A stretch of 64,000 nucleotides of DNA from Sphingomonas flavescens (GTDB taxonomy: Bacteria > Pseudomonadota > Alphaproteobacteria > Sphingomonadales > Sphingomonadaceae), in the NCBI RefSeq assembly GCF_030866745.1, contig NZ_CP133016.1, positions 2,094,001-2,158,000 of the forward strand, read 5' to 3'. This document shows positions 51,933 to 60,822 of this stretch, piece by piece (positions within the stretch are counted from its first letter, which is position 1; each line of letters starts with the position of its first letter). Below the pieces are notes generated by a model. That model saw only the letters and a list, made by a program, of their open reading frames with translations, was not told the origin of the DNA and made no database searches. Position numbers and translations under genes: made by a program.

Positions 51933-53015
51933 TCAGATTGCGAGTCCCAGCTGCGCCGGCTCCTGACTGTTGATCTCGGTTAAGTTATGGAGCCCGAGCC
52001 CTAGCAACCTGATACCTTTCGATAAGGGATGCAGGGCCGCCAGCAGCCCTTGTCCCGCGGCGAGAAAGCTCGCTTGATCAAGCACCGGACCAGTGAAGCT
52101 CTTCGACCGCGTGATGATTGTGAAGTCGCCATATTTGACCTTCAGCGTTACCGTGCGCCCGATCACCTCGGCGCGCGCGATCCGTGCCCAGGCATAACCC
52201 GCAATGCGTTCCAACTCGGCGGCAAGTTGCTCGGGGTCGCGCAAATCCTCATCGAATGTCCGCTCGGCGCTGACCGACTTGTACGGCCGGTCGGACCGCA
52301 CCTCGCGTTCGTCGATCCCGCGGCAGATGCGCCAATACCATTCCGCGGAACTACCGAATTTAGCCTGTAGTGCGGGCAGGCTCCAGTCGCGCAGATCCGC
52401 GCCGGTATGGATGCCGAGGCTCTCCATCTTTTTCGCCGTCACCGGACCGACGCCATGGAAGCGCGCTACGGGCAGCGAGGCGACGAACTCCGGCCCGCGC
52501 TCGGGCGTGATCACGCACAGACCATCGGGCTTGCGATGGTCGGAGGCGAGCTTGGCGATGAACTTGCAATAGCTGACGCCGGCGGAGGCGGTCAGCTGGC
52601 ACTCTTCGCGGATGCGTCGGCGGATGTCCTCGGCGATGGCCCGCGCGCTGCCGAGGCCGTGCCGGTCCTCGCTGACGTCCAGATAGGCTTCATCGAGGCT
52701 CAGCGGCTCGATCTGGTCGGTATAGTCGGCGAAGATCGCGCGGATCTGGCGGCTGACCTCGCGATAGACGTCGAAGCGCGGCTTTACGAAGATGAGATCG
52801 GGGCACAGCCGCTTGGCGGTGACGGAGGGAAGGGCCGACCGCACCCCGAACGGGCGCGCTTCGTAGCTGGCGGCGGTGACGACACCGCGATGTCCGCCGC
52901 CGACCGCCACCGGCTTGCCGCGTAGCGCGGGGTCGTCGCGCTGTTCGACCGACGCGTAGAAGGCGTCCATGTCGACATGGATGATCTTGCGGGGAGGGCG
53001 CTCCGAGTCGGCCAC
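51933..53015 (-). CDS. dinB: DNA polymerase IV (Y family)
   Basis: 360 residues. HVDMDAFYASVEQRDDP carries the first metal-binding Asp, PLSLDEAYLDVSED the second Asp/Glu pair, and FHGVGPVTAKKMESLGI is the thumb helix-hairpin-helix. The little-finger domain with ERTFDEDL follows. It performs error-prone translesion synthesis. The C-terminus lacks an obvious QLxLF-type clamp motif (ends QEPAQLGLAI, where QLGL may serve). No LexA box was identified in the 197-base upstream gap. Divergent from sucC. Confidence 0.95.
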   Translation of the reverse strand: MADSERPPRKIIHVDMDAFYASVEQRDDPALRGKPVAVGGGHRGVVTAASYEARPFGVRSALPSVTAKRLCPDLIFVKPRFDVYREVSRQIRAIFADYTDQIEPLSLDEAYLDVSEDRHGLGSARAIAEDIRRRIREECQLTASAGVSYCKFIAKLASDHRKPDGLCVITPERGPEFVASLPVARFHGVGPVTAKKMESLGIHTGADLRDWSLPALQAKFGSSAEWYWRICRGIDEREVRSDRPYKSVSAERTFDEDLRDPEQLAAELERIAGYAWARIARAEVIGRTVTLKVKYGDFTIITRSKSFTGPVLDQASFLAAGQGLLAALHPLSKGIRLLGLGLHNLTEINSQEPAQLGLAI

Positions 53016-53111
53016 GGCCGATAATTCCTGTCCTACTTGCCCTGTTGTCGTCTAGGCTTCTGGCCGACTTTGGACAGTCGGACTTGGTCTCTTTCGGCTC
53101 GGCCGTGTCTC

Positions 53112-53150
53112 CAAAGTTCACGGTGAATGCGCTGTCCGGCGTGAACTTTG
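53112..53150. promoter_or_regulatory. 11-bp inverted repeat upstream of sucC
   Basis: CAAAGTTCACG (53112-53122) and CGTGAACTTTG (53140-53150) are perfect inverted copies, 17 bases apart, ending 62 bases before the sucC start and about 97 bases from dinB. A regulator site or an mRNA stem are both possible. Confidence 0.45.
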
Positions 53151-53212
53151 TGACCTTAAGCACTATCCCCCTCTGCTTCCCTTGCGCGTTTCAATCTGCT
53201 TAAGGGCGCGCC

Positions 53213-54418
53213 ATGAATATCCACGAATATCAAGCCAAGGAATTGCTCGCGAAATTCGGCGTTCCGGTCCCCGCCGGCTTCGCCGCGATGAGCGTCGATG
53301 AAGCCGTCGCGGCGGCCCAGCAGCTGCCCGGGCCCCTGTGGGTCGTGAAGGCGCAGATCCATGCCGGCGGCCGCGGCAAGGGCAAGTTCACGGAGCTTGG
53401 GCCCGATGCGAAGGGCGGCGTCCGTCTCGCCCGTTCAATCGATGAAGTCCGCGACAATGCGGCCGAAATGCTCGGCAAGACGCTGGTGACGATCCAGACC
53501 GGCGCGGCCGGCAAGCAGGTCCAGCGCCTCTACATCACCGACGGCGTCGACATCGCCAAGGAATTCTATCTTGCGCTCCTCGTCGATCGCGAAACCGGCC
53601 GCATCGCGGTCGTCGCCTCGACCGAAGGCGGCATGGACATCGAAACCGTCGCCCACGACACGCCGGAGAAGATTGCGACCATCACCATCGATCCGGCGAC
53701 CGGCCTGATGCCGCACCACGGCCGCTCGGTCGCCGCGGCGCTCGGCCTCAAGGGCGACCTCGCCAAGCAGTGCGCAAAGGTGCTCAGCGGCCTTTATCAG
53801 GCGTTCATCGGCACCGACGCGTCGCAGATCGAGATCAATCCGCTCGCGGTCACCGACAAGGGCGAGCTGATGGTCCTCGACGCCAAGGTCGGCTTCGACA
53901 GCAATGCGGAGTTCCGCCACAAGGACCTGGCCGAGCTGCGCGATCTCACCGAAGAGGATCCGATGGAGATCGAGGCGTCGAAGTACGACCTCAGCTACAT
54001 CAAGCTCGATGGGTCGATCGGCTGCATGGTCAACGGCGCGGGGCTCGCCATGGCGACGATGGATATCATCAAGCTCGAAGGCGCGGAGCCGGCCAACTTC
54101 CTCGACGTCGGCGGCGGCGCCAACAAGGAAAAGGTCACTGCCGCGTTCAAGATCATCCTGTCCGACCCCGCGGTGAAGGGCATCTTGGTCAACATCTTCG
54201 GCGGCATCATGCGCTGTGACATCATCGCCGACGGCATAGTTGCCGCCGCGCGCGAAGTCTCGCTCAGCGTGCCGCTGGTGGTGCGCCTCGAAGGCACCAA
54301 TGTGCAGCAGGGCAAGGACATCCTCGCCCAGAGCGGCCTGCCGATCATCGCCGCCAACGACCTCGGCGATGCGGCGCGCAAGATCGTCGCGGAAGTGAAG
54401 GCCCCGGTCGCCGCGTGA
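53213..54418 (+). CDS. sucC: Succinyl-CoA synthetase beta subunit (ADP-forming type)
   Basis: 401 residues: [25 protein letters not shown] with the ATP-grasp domain ([15 protein letters not shown]), the metal/phosphate segment [25 protein letters not shown], and the ligase domain with [22 protein letters not shown] and [13 protein letters not shown]. It converts succinyl-CoA to succinate in the TCA cycle with sucD, which is not adjacent here. The next genes are a SnoaL-like gene eight bases on and etfBA. Confidence 0.97.
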   Translation: MNIHEYQAKELLAKFGVPVPAGFAAMSVDEAVAAAQQLPGPLWVVKAQIHAGGRGKGKFTELGPDAKGGVRLARSIDEVRDNAAEMLGKTLVTIQTGAAGKQVQRLYITDGVDIAKEFYLALLVDRETGRIAVVASTEGGMDIETVAHDTPEKIATITIDPATGLMPHHGRSVAAALGLKGDLAKQCAKVLSGLYQAFIGTDASQIEINPLAVTDKGELMVLDAKVGFDSNAEFRHKDLAELRDLTEEDPMEIEASKYDLSYIKLDGSIGCMVNGAGLAMATMDIIKLEGAEPANFLDVGGGANKEKVTAAFKIILSDPAVKGILVNIFGGIMRCDIIADGIVAAAREVSLSVPLVVRLEGTNVQQGKDILAQSGLPIIAANDLGDAARKIVAEVKAPVAA

Positions 54419-54425
54419 TCGCTCG

Positions 54426-54860
54426 ATGATCAGTGAAGCCCAGGCAAAGGCGCTGGTCGCCGAGCTTCAGGCTGGCTGGAATGCCGGCGACGGCGAGGCA
54501 TTCGCCGCACCCTTCGCGGAAGACGCCGACTTCGTGACGGTCGCGGGCCAGCATGCGCGCGGTCGGCAGGCGATCGCCGACAATCACAATCGTATCTTCT
54601 CGACGATCTACAAGGGAAGCCGGGTGTCGATGACGTTGGCGCAACTTCGGCCGCTCGGCGACGGGCTTGCGCTGATGCACATCGCGCCGACGCTCGAGGT
54701 GCCTGAAGGTCCGATGGCCGGCACAATGAATGCGTTGATGACGACGGTCGTCGACGATCGCGGTGACCGGCCCCAAATCGTTGCCCTGCACAACGTCATC
54801 GTCCGCGACCTGGCACAGGCCGCTGGCGTTCCAGCTCCAGCCAAGGAAGCCACAACATGA
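54426..54860 (+). CDS. SnoaL/DUF4440-like NTF2-fold protein
   Basis: 144 residues with the cone-shaped NTF2 fold pattern: helix [49 protein letters not shown] and a beta sheet ending [11 protein letters not shown]. It matches the SgcJ/EcaC type of SnoaL-like proteins, annotated as oxidoreductase or isomerase relatives but mostly uncharacterised. It is eight bases after sucC and overlaps etfB by four (ATGA), so it is translated as part of this energy-metabolism unit. No clear catalytic pair could be identified. Confidence 0.75.
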   Translation: MISEAQAKALVAELQAGWNAGDGEAFAAPFAEDADFVTVAGQHARGRQAIADNHNRIFSTIYKGSRVSMTLAQLRPLGDGLALMHIAPTLEVPEGPMAGTMNALMTTVVDDRGDRPQIVALHNVIVRDLAQAAGVPAPAKEATT

Positions 54861-55603
54861 AGGTTCTCGTCGCGGTCAAACGCGTCATCGATTACAACGT
54901 GAAGCCGCGCGTGAAGATGGACGGCTCCGGTGTCGATCTCGCCAACGTCAAGATGAGCATGAACCCTTTCGACGAAATCGCCGTCGAGGAGGCCATTCGC
55001 CTGAAGGAAAAGGGCGGCGCGACGGAGATCGTCGCGGTGTCGATCGGCCCGGCCAAGGCGCAGGAGACGCTTCGCACGGCGCTCGCCATGGGCGCTGACC
55101 GCGCAATCCTCGTCCAGACCGATGAAGAGGTCGAGCCGCTGGCGGTGGCCAAGATCCTCGCCAAGATCGCGGAAGAAGAGCAGCCGCAGCTGGTCATCCT
55201 CGGCAAGCAGGCGATCGACGACGACAACAACGCGACGGGCCAGATGCTCGCTGCGCTGCTTGGCTGGCCGCAGGGCACCTTTGCCTCGAAGGTCGAGCTC
55301 AGCGACAGCGCGACCGTCACGCGCGAGGTCGACGGCGGCCTTGAAACGGTGAAGCTGAACCTGCCGGCGGTCGTCACCACCGACCTTCGCCTCAACGAAC
55401 CGCGTTATGCGTCGCTGCCGAACATCATGAAGGCAAAGTCCAAGCCGCTCGCGACCAAGTCGCCGGGCGACTACGGCGTCGATGTCGCGCGGCGACTGGA
55501 AACGCTGAAGGTCACAGAGCCGGCCAAGCGCCAGGCGGGCATCAAGGTCGGATCGGTCGATGAACTGGTCGAACGGCTCAAGGGAATGGGGATTGCGAAA
55601 TGA
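54857..55603 (+). CDS. etfB: Electron transfer flavoprotein beta subunit
   Basis: 248 residues: [38 protein letters not shown] and [28 protein letters not shown] are the AMP-binding beta-subunit hallmarks. The [26 protein letters not shown] signature near the C-terminus marks group I ETF. With EtfA it passes electrons from acyl-CoA and other dehydrogenases to ETF-ubiquinone oxidoreductase. Overlaps etfA by four bases. Confidence 0.97.
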   Translation: MKVLVAVKRVIDYNVKPRVKMDGSGVDLANVKMSMNPFDEIAVEEAIRLKEKGGATEIVAVSIGPAKAQETLRTALAMGADRAILVQTDEEVEPLAVAKILAKIAEEEQPQLVILGKQAIDDDNNATGQMLAALLGWPQGTFASKVELSDSATVTREVDGGLETVKLNLPAVVTTDLRLNEPRYASLPNIMKAKSKPLATKSPGDYGVDVARRLETLKVTEPAKRQAGIKVGSVDELVERLKGMGIAK

Positions 55604-56529
55604 GCGTTCTGGTCCTGATCGAACATGACGGCAGCGCCATCAAGGATGCGACGCTCGCCACCGTAACCGCCGCTGCGAAGCTGGGCGACGTCAACGCTTT
55701 GGTCGTCGGCAACAATGTCGATGGCGTAGCGCAGGCCGCCGCGAAGATCGCCGGCGTCGGCAAGGTCTACACCGCCAGCAGCGCCGCGCTCGAGCACAAC
55801 CTCGCCGAGGCGGTTGCTCCGGTCGCGGCGAAACTGATGGACAGTCACGACGCGTTCCTCGCGCCGTCGACTACCACCGGCAAGAACATCGCCCCGCGCG
55901 TTGCCGCGCTGCTCGACGTAATGCAGATCAGCGACATCCTGTCGGTCGAGGATGGCGATACCTTCACGCGCCCGATCTACGCCGGCAACGCGATCGCGAC
56001 GGTGAAGTCGAAGGACGCTAAGAAGGTCATCACCGTCCGGACGACCGCCTTTGAAAAGGCTGCCGCGGATGGCGGATCGGGGTCGGTCGAAGCGGTCGAT
56101 GCCGGCGGCGACGAGGGCAAGAGCCACTTCGTCTCGGCCGAACAGTCGAAGAGCGAGCGGCCGGAGCTGACCAGCGCCAAGGTGATCGTCTCCGGGGGCC
56201 GCGCGTTCGGTTCGTCCGAGCAATTCCATGCGCTGCTCGATCCGCTCGCGGACAAGCTCGGCGCGGGCGTCGGCGCTTCGCGTGCCGCGGTCGATGCGGG
56301 CTATGCGCCGAACGACTATCAGGTTGGACAGACCGGCAAGATCGTCGCGCCGGAAGTTTATGTCGCAATCGGCATTTCCGGCGCAATCCAGCACCTTGCG
56401 GGCATGAAGGACAGCAAGACCATCATCGCCATCAACAAGGACGAGGAAGCGCCGATCTTCCAGGTGGCGGACATCGGCCTCGTCGGCGATCTGTTCAAGA
56501 TCGTTCCGGAGCTGACCGAAAAGCTCTAG
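55600..56529 (+). CDS. etfA: Electron transfer flavoprotein alpha subunit
   Basis: 309 residues, FAD-carrying subunit. The C-terminal domain has [72 protein letters not shown], the FAD-binding signature of EtfA. It is coupled to etfB by an ATGA overlap and ends one base before the convergent DSD1-type gene. Confidence 0.97.
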   Translation: MSVLVLIEHDGSAIKDATLATVTAAAKLGDVNALVVGNNVDGVAQAAAKIAGVGKVYTASSAALEHNLAEAVAPVAAKLMDSHDAFLAPSTTTGKNIAPRVAALLDVMQISDILSVEDGDTFTRPIYAGNAIATVKSKDAKKVITVRTTAFEKAAADGGSGSVEAVDAGGDEGKSHFVSAEQSKSERPELTSAKVIVSGGRAFGSSEQFHALLDPLADKLGAGVGASRAAVDAGYAPNDYQVGQTGKIVAPEVYVAIGISGAIQHLAGMKDSKTIIAINKDEEAPIFQVADIGLVGDLFKIVPELTEKL

Positions 56530-57639
56530 CTACCAGCCGTTGACGCGGTCCCAGACGGCAAGAATGTCGGGACCGCCGTCGATCACATGATAGCGGTCGT
56601 AGGCCGCGGCGGTCGCGCACGCATGGTTGGGCAGGATCCGCACGCGGCTGCCGATCGGGAAGCGCTCGAAATCGATCTCGCCGACGCGCGCGGTGATGAT
56701 GCCGTGCTCCTGGTTGGTTGATGAAAGCCACACGTCCGCGTCGATCGTGCCGGTCACGGGATCGCAGACGGCGCCATAGCCATAGTCGGCCGGCCCGCCA
56801 GTCATCCCACGGTCGCGGCTCATGGCGAGGAAACCGGCGTCCAGCAGGACCCGCCCGTGCGGCCGGTTATGGCCGATGACGCTGGCCAGTACACCAATGG
56901 CAATGTCATCAGTTGCGCAGGTTCCCAGGTTAACCTGCACGAGGTCGCCAAAAACATAAACGCCAACCCGCGCCTCGGTGACGCCGCTCAGGTCGGTTGC
57001 GTAGTGGATCGAAGGCGTCGAACCCACGCTGACGATGGGGCAGGACAGCCCGGCGGCCCGAAGCCGCTCCGCAGCGCGAAGCGTGCGCGACCGCTCCTGC
57101 TCCGAGATGGCTGCGAATTCCGCGTCGGTGCGGCAGTCGTAGGAAGCGCCGCAATGCGTCATGACGCCTGCCAAGGATGGACCAAGCCGGCGGCCGATTT
57201 CGACGAGCAGCGGATCTTCCGCATCCACACCAGCGCGATGCCCGTCGCTGTCGATCTCGATCAAAGCCTCGATCGCTACATCCTCGGCCGCGCAGAACCT
57301 GCGCACCGCATCAGCAGCTTCGACAGTATCGAGAATGACCCGCAGCTTGCACCCGGCGCGAACCAGGGTCGCAACTTCCGGCAACTTTCCGGGTGCAATG
57401 CCGACCGCGTAAAGGATGTCGGCCACGCCGCGATCGAAGAAGTAGCGAGCTTCGGCGAGCGTCGACACAGTGATCGGCAATTCTTCGCCGAGCGCGCGCA
57501 GCACGTCGATCGACTTGGCCGTCTTCACGTGCGGCCGAAGGTCGACCCCGAGCTTCCGGACATGCTCGCTCATACGCGCAGCATTCCGCGCGAGCCGTGA
57601 TCGGTCGAGCAACAACGCGGGCGTGGTGAGATTGAAAAT
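56530..57639 (-). CDS. D-threonine/D-serine aldolase-like PLP enzyme (DSD1 family)
   Basis: About 369 residues with an alanine-racemase-like N-terminal barrel: TPALLLD, PHVKTAKS (PLP Lys), then IEIDSDGHRAGVD and VSVGSTPSIHYA, and a C-terminal beta domain with the metal-binding HACATAAAYDRYHVIDG of D-threonine aldolase and D-serine dehydratase families. It cleaves or dehydrates a D-3-hydroxyamino acid. The frame has no ATG/GTG/TTG between the conserved TPALLLD and the tRNA-Phe gene immediately upstream; ATT at 57639, sharing its A with the tRNA CCA end, is the only near-cognate candidate. TTG 57615 would remove conserved residues. Start uncertain; function moderately sure. Confidence 0.8.
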   Translation of the reverse strand: MFNLTTPALLLDRSRLARNAARMSEHVRKLGVDLRPHVKTAKSIDVLRALGEELPITVSTLAEARYFFDRGVADILYAVGIAPGKLPEVATLVRAGCKLRVILDTVEAADAVRRFCAAEDVAIEALIEIDSDGHRAGVDAEDPLLVEIGRRLGPSLAGVMTHCGASYDCRTDAEFAAISEQERSRTLRAAERLRAAGLSCPIVSVGSTPSIHYATDLSGVTEARVGVYVFGDLVQVNLGTCATDDIAIGVLASVIGHNRPHGRVLLDAGFLAMSRDRGMTGGPADYGYGAVCDPVTGTIDADVWLSSTNQEHGIITARVGEIDFERFPIGSRVRILPNHACATAAAYDRYHVIDGGPDILAVWDRVNGW

Positions 57640-57714
57640 GGTGCCCAGGGACGGGATCGAACCGCCGACACCGTGATTTTCAGTCACGTGCTCTACCAAC
57701 TGAGCTACCTGGGC
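57639..57714 (-). tRNA. tRNA-Phe (GAA)
   Basis: A complete 76-base cloverleaf on the minus strand: acceptor GCCCAGG/CCTGGGC, D arm GCTC AGTTGGTA GAGC, anticodon arm CGTGA CTGAAAA TCACG with anticodon GAA, variable loop GTGTC, T arm GGCGG TTCGATC CCGTC (one G-T pair), discriminator A and encoded CCA. It directly abuts the DSD1-type gene downstream and lies 57 bases below yacG. Confidence 0.96.
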
Positions 57715-57771
57715 CTGCCTTTTTGGGGCGTCGCATCGGAACCGGATGGCCCCGCTTGGCGAGGGCGCGTC

Positions 57772-57960
57772 CTAACCGTGGTCCTCGCCGCTGTCCACCC
57801 TCTGAGGATCGACCGGCGGCCCGGGAATACGGTAACCATCGCCAAGCCATTGGAGCAGGTCGCGATCCTTGCACCCGCGGCTGCAGAACGGCGCGTGTTC
57901 CGGCACCGATGGCTTGTCGCACAAGGGGCACGGCTTGGTCTGGTCAGGCGTTCTCGGCAT
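57772..57960 (-). CDS. yacG: DNA gyrase inhibitor YacG
   Basis: 62 residues from ATG 57960; a longer frame from 58014 lies inside the RNase gene and was rejected. The zinc ribbon is CPLC...CSRGC with the conserved KDRDLLQWL helix after it, as in E. coli YacG, which binds GyrB and blocks DNA binding. The start lies 17 bases inside the end of the upstream RNase E/G gene, so translational coupling is likely. The infA-maf-RNase-yacG order is common in alphaproteobacteria. Confidence 0.93.
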   Translation of the reverse strand: MPRTPDQTKPCPLCDKPSVPEHAPFCSRGCKDRDLLQWLGDGYRIPGPPVDPQRVDSGEDHG

Positions 57961-58864
57961 ACCCGCCCGACATGGGAAGAGCGGGGTCGGCGCGCAAGCT
58001 GATTGCCCCGCCAAGCTGCCGCCCGAGTTTCTCGAGCCAATCCGGCTCTTTCGACAGGCGGTTTACGACTGCGGGGCTGGCGACCAGCCGCTTGGGACCG
58101 GGCGGTTCGTTCCCAGCGCGGCGCAACAATGCACGTGCTTCGAAAGCTGCACGATCCTGAGCGAGGTCGAGGAGCGAAGCGCGGGTTTTCGGGCGAACGA
58201 CCTGCACGAAACCGAAACCATTGATCGCCGTCTTCTCAAAGGGCTTGGGCAGGTAAGCGTCGAGGATCGAGTCGACTTCGTGCCGCTCGGCCTTTCCCTT
58301 CAGCGTGGGGAAATCGATCCCGATCGAGCCGCCGATGTCGAGTCGCCGGATAGCCCGCGCGGCCGCCCATGCCGCCATTTGCGCAAGCCGGTCGGGGATC
58401 AGCCAGCCGTCGACGTCGATCATCGTCATCGCCGCCGTGGGCTGGATCCTGAGCTCGCCGCCTTCGAAGGCAATAATGCCGTTGCGCGCTTCTTCCAGAA
58501 GGTCGTCCCAGCCTTCGATCGTTCCCTCACGGCCTTTGGATAGCGGCGGCGCGGTGCGCGGCTCTTGGTCGGTGACCCGTGCAAGTCCCAGCTTCCAAGC
58601 CTCAGTGCCGCCCAAAGCTTCGCGGGTGACCTCAACGACCAACCGGCGGCCCTCGCTGATTCCGCTGGCGCCACGGGGCAGCAGGAAGCGCTCGCCATTT
58701 GCTTCGACAGTCACGCGCGGCGCAATTGCGACCAGCTTTGCCTCGGCGACGGTTCCTACCGGCGTGATGCCATCACGGCGCACGCGGGCTTCGACGATGT
58801 CGCCATCCTCGATCAGCGCCGCCCGGGTCTCGCCGATCCCGCGCTCGATCACCCATTCAGGCAA
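57944..58864 (-). CDS. Short ribonuclease E/G family protein
   Basis: 306 residues, shorter than RNase G (about 490). The catalytic region is recognisable as ARAIRRLDIGGSIGIDFPTLKGKAERHEV (the RxxxGG.IxIDF block with magnesium-binding Asp), followed by INGFGFVQVVRPKTRASLLD (the GLxEixRkR equivalent). The N-terminal S1-like part is reduced and the zinc-link cysteines are absent. It probably cleaves single-stranded RNA but may be specialised. Overlaps maf (8 bases) and yacG (17 bases). Confidence 0.82.
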   Translation of the reverse strand: MPEWVIERGIGETRAALIEDGDIVEARVRRDGITPVGTVAEAKLVAIAPRVTVEANGERFLLPRGASGISEGRRLVVEVTREALGGTEAWKLGLARVTDQEPRTAPPLSKGREGTIEGWDDLLEEARNGIIAFEGGELRIQPTAAMTMIDVDGWLIPDRLAQMAAWAAARAIRRLDIGGSIGIDFPTLKGKAERHEVDSILDAYLPKPFEKTAINGFGFVQVVRPKTRASLLDLAQDRAAFEARALLRRAGNEPPGPKRLVASPAVVNRLSKEPDWLEKLGRQLGGAISLRADPALPMSGGYAENA

Positions 58865-59429
58865 GATCGTATCCCGCCGACTTCAGCAGCACGCGAGTCT
58901 CGGCCAGTGGCAGCCCGACCACGTTGGAATAGCTGCCGGCAATGTGTCGAACGTAAACCTCGCCATAGCCCTGGAGCGCATAGCCGCCGGCCTTGCCGCG
59001 CCATTCGCCATGGCTGGCGTAATAATCGATCTCCTCATCGCTCAGCCGCTTCATGGCGATCATTGTCTCGACCACTCGCTCGCGGACGCCATGGCCCGGG
59101 ACCGCCAATGCGACCCCGGTCAGCGCGCGGTGGCGGCGGCCAGACAGCAATTTCATGCACTGGCGCAGGGTCGCTTCATCCTCGACCTTGGGCAGGATGC
59201 GACGGCCGACAGCAACGACTGTATCCGCTCCGAGGACCAAAGCGTCCGGATGAGCTTCCGCCACGACTGCCGCTTTCTCACGCGCTAGGCGAAGCGCGTG
59301 CTGACGCGGTAACTCACCGCGCGGAACGCTTTCATCAATATCGGCAGGCGCGACAGCGTTTGGCGTGACGCCGATCCGCGCGAGGAGATCGAGGCGGCGC
59401 GGGCTCGCCGAGGCGAGGATCAGCCGCAT
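58857..59429 (-). CDS. maf: Maf family nucleoside triphosphate pyrophosphatase
   Basis: 190 residues starting LILASASPRRLDLLARIG, the Maf signature (SxSPRR). ADTVVAVGRRILPKV supplies the catalytic Asp and KLLSGRRHRALTGV the substrate loop; GGYALQGYGEVYV and GSYSNVVGLPL are also conserved. Maf enzymes hydrolyse non-canonical or m5U/UTP-type nucleotides and affect septation. The gene follows infA by nine bases and overlaps the RNase gene by eight. Confidence 0.95.
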   Translation of the reverse strand: MRLILASASPRRLDLLARIGVTPNAVAPADIDESVPRGELPRQHALRLAREKAAVVAEAHPDALVLGADTVVAVGRRILPKVEDEATLRQCMKLLSGRRHRALTGVALAVPGHGVRERVVETMIAMKRLSDEEIDYYASHGEWRGKAGGYALQGYGEVYVRHIAGSYSNVVGLPLAETRVLLKSAGYDLA

Positions 59430-59438
59430 CGGGCTGGC

Positions 59439-59690
59439 TCAGCCGTTATAGCCGGGCGGGCCTCCGCGGCCGGGCATGAAGCGATAGGTTATGCGCCCCT
59501 TCGTCAGGTCGTAGGGCGTCATCTCGACGAGTACTTCGTCGCCGGTGAGCACGCGAATGCGGTTCTTGCGCATCTTCCCCGCCGTGTGACCGAGAACCTC
59601 ATGGCCGTTCTCGAGCTCGACGCGGAACATGGCATTCGGGAGAAGCTCCACGACGCGGCCGCGCATCTCGAGCAATTCTTCTTTGGCCAA
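59439..59690 (-). CDS. infA: Translation initiation factor IF-1
   Basis: 83 residues read from TTG 59690, because the family starts (M)[23 protein letters not shown] and a GGAGA site lies at the right distance; an in-frame ATG at 59747 would add 19 non-conserved residues. The OB-fold core ([20 protein letters not shown]...[13 protein letters not shown]) is complete. The C-terminus is extended by [12 protein letters not shown] compared with the usual 72 residues, a Gly-rich tail common in sphingomonads. IF-1 occupies the ribosomal A site during initiation. Confidence 0.95.
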   Translation of the reverse strand: MAKEELLEMRGRVVELLPNAMFRVELENGHEVLGHTAGKMRKNRIRVLTGDEVLVEMTPYDLTKGRITYRFMPGRGGPPGYNG

Positions 59691-59765
59691 AAGTTCAGTC
59701 TCCAGTGGGTGTGAAAAGTCGCAGCGCCTTACAGGGGCGCTGTCCAAAAGTGAAGGCGCGCGTCG

Positions 59766-60737
59766 TCAGACGGTGAGGACGGTCGATCCGCTGGTCTGCC
59801 GCGCTTCCAGGGCGCGGTGCGCCTCGGCGGCATCGCGGAGGGCGAAACGTTGCTTGACCTCGATCTTCACCTTGCCGCTGGCCACGACGTCGAACAGGTG
59901 GCTCGCTGCTGTCTCCAGCTCCTCACGGGTCGCCGTGTAATTGTAGAGCGTCGGCCGCGTCATGAAGAGCGAGCCCTTTTGCGCGAGCACGTTGGGCGAC
60001 ATGGGGTCGGGCGCACCCGAGGCGTTGCCAAAGCCGACCATCAAGCCACGCGGACGCAGGCAGTCGAGCGACTTGAGGAAGGTGTCCTTGCCGACGGAAT
60101 CATAAACGACCGGCAGCTTCGCGCCGCCGGTGATGCGGTCGACCTCGGCAACAAAGTCCTGGCGGGTGTAGACGATCGGATGATCGCAGCCGTGGGCGCG
60201 GGCGAGCTCGGCTTTCTCCTCGCTGCCGACGGTGCCGATGACCGTGGCGCCCAGCGCCTTGGCCCATTGGCAGACGATCAGGCCGACGCCGCCGGCCGCC
60301 GCGTGGATCAGGATCGTGTCGCCGGGCTTCACCGAGTAGACCTGCCGCAGCAGCATCTGCGCCGTCATGCCCTGCAGCATCATCGCCGCGGCCTGCTCGG
60401 TCGAAATGGCGTCGGGAAGGCGGACGACCTTTTCGGCATCGATCAGCCGGACCTCGGCGTACCCGCCGACCGGTCCGCCATAGGCGACGCGATCGCCGAC
60501 GCTGACATTGCTCACGCCGTCACCGACTGCTTCGACGACACCGGCGCCCTCGACGCCTGGCGTGAAAGGCAGGGGCTGCGGGTAAAGGCCAGTGCGATGA
60601 TAAACGTCGATGAAGTTGAGGCCTGCGGCTTCCTGGCGGAGTCGGATCTGGCCGGGGCCGGGATCGCCGACTTCAATCTCTTCCCATTGCAGGGCTTCTG
60701 GCCCGCCAGTCTCATGAACCCGGATCGCGTGCGGCAT
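59766..60737 (-). CDS. NADPH:quinone oxidoreductase (zinc-independent MDR family)
   Basis: 323 residues from ATG 60737 (a TTG two codons earlier is in frame). AIRVHETGGPEALQWEE, the AGLNFIDVYHRTGLYP block (N and Y of the QOR active site) and ILIHAAAGGVGLIVCQWAKALGATVIGTVGS (AAGGVG NADPH loop) are as in E. coli QorA; no zinc-ligand cysteines. It reduces quinones by one electron or enones. Located downstream of the hppA terminator and upstream of the infA cluster, 75 bases away. Confidence 0.92.
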   Translation of the reverse strand: MPHAIRVHETGGPEALQWEEIEVGDPGPGQIRLRQEAAGLNFIDVYHRTGLYPQPLPFTPGVEGAGVVEAVGDGVSNVSVGDRVAYGGPVGGYAEVRLIDAEKVVRLPDAISTEQAAAMMLQGMTAQMLLRQVYSVKPGDTILIHAAAGGVGLIVCQWAKALGATVIGTVGSEEKAELARAHGCDHPIVYTRQDFVAEVDRITGGAKLPVVYDSVGKDTFLKSLDCLRPRGLMVGFGNASGAPDPMSPNVLAQKGSLFMTRPTLYNYTATREELETAASHLFDVVASGKVKIEVKQRFALRDAAEAHRALEARQTSGSTVLTV

Positions 60738-60761
60738 ATTCAACAGATGGGTGCCAACGGC

Positions 60762-60801
60762 AGCAAAGAAAAGCCCCGCCGCGGCGGACCGCGACAGGGC
60801 T
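60762..60801 (-). terminator. Rho-independent terminator of hppA
   Basis: On the minus strand AGCCC pairs with GGGCT and CGCGG with CCGCG around a TCCG loop, separated by a 3 x 3 internal loop (60772-60801), followed by TTTCTTTG. It lies 22 bases past the hppA stop and before the oxidoreductase start. Confidence 0.78.
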
Positions 60802-60822
60802 CTTCGTTCGATGCGATCGAGA

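Noticed and set aside
57639-57699. ATG/GTG-type start for the DSD1-type protein within the tRNA
   Set aside because: The extra 20 residues are the translation of a complete tRNA-Phe cloverleaf, so this cannot be the natural coding start.
57639-57714. Integration site (att) at tRNA-Phe
   Set aside because: No integrase, no direct repeat of the tRNA 3' end and no atypical gene content downstream were found in the window.
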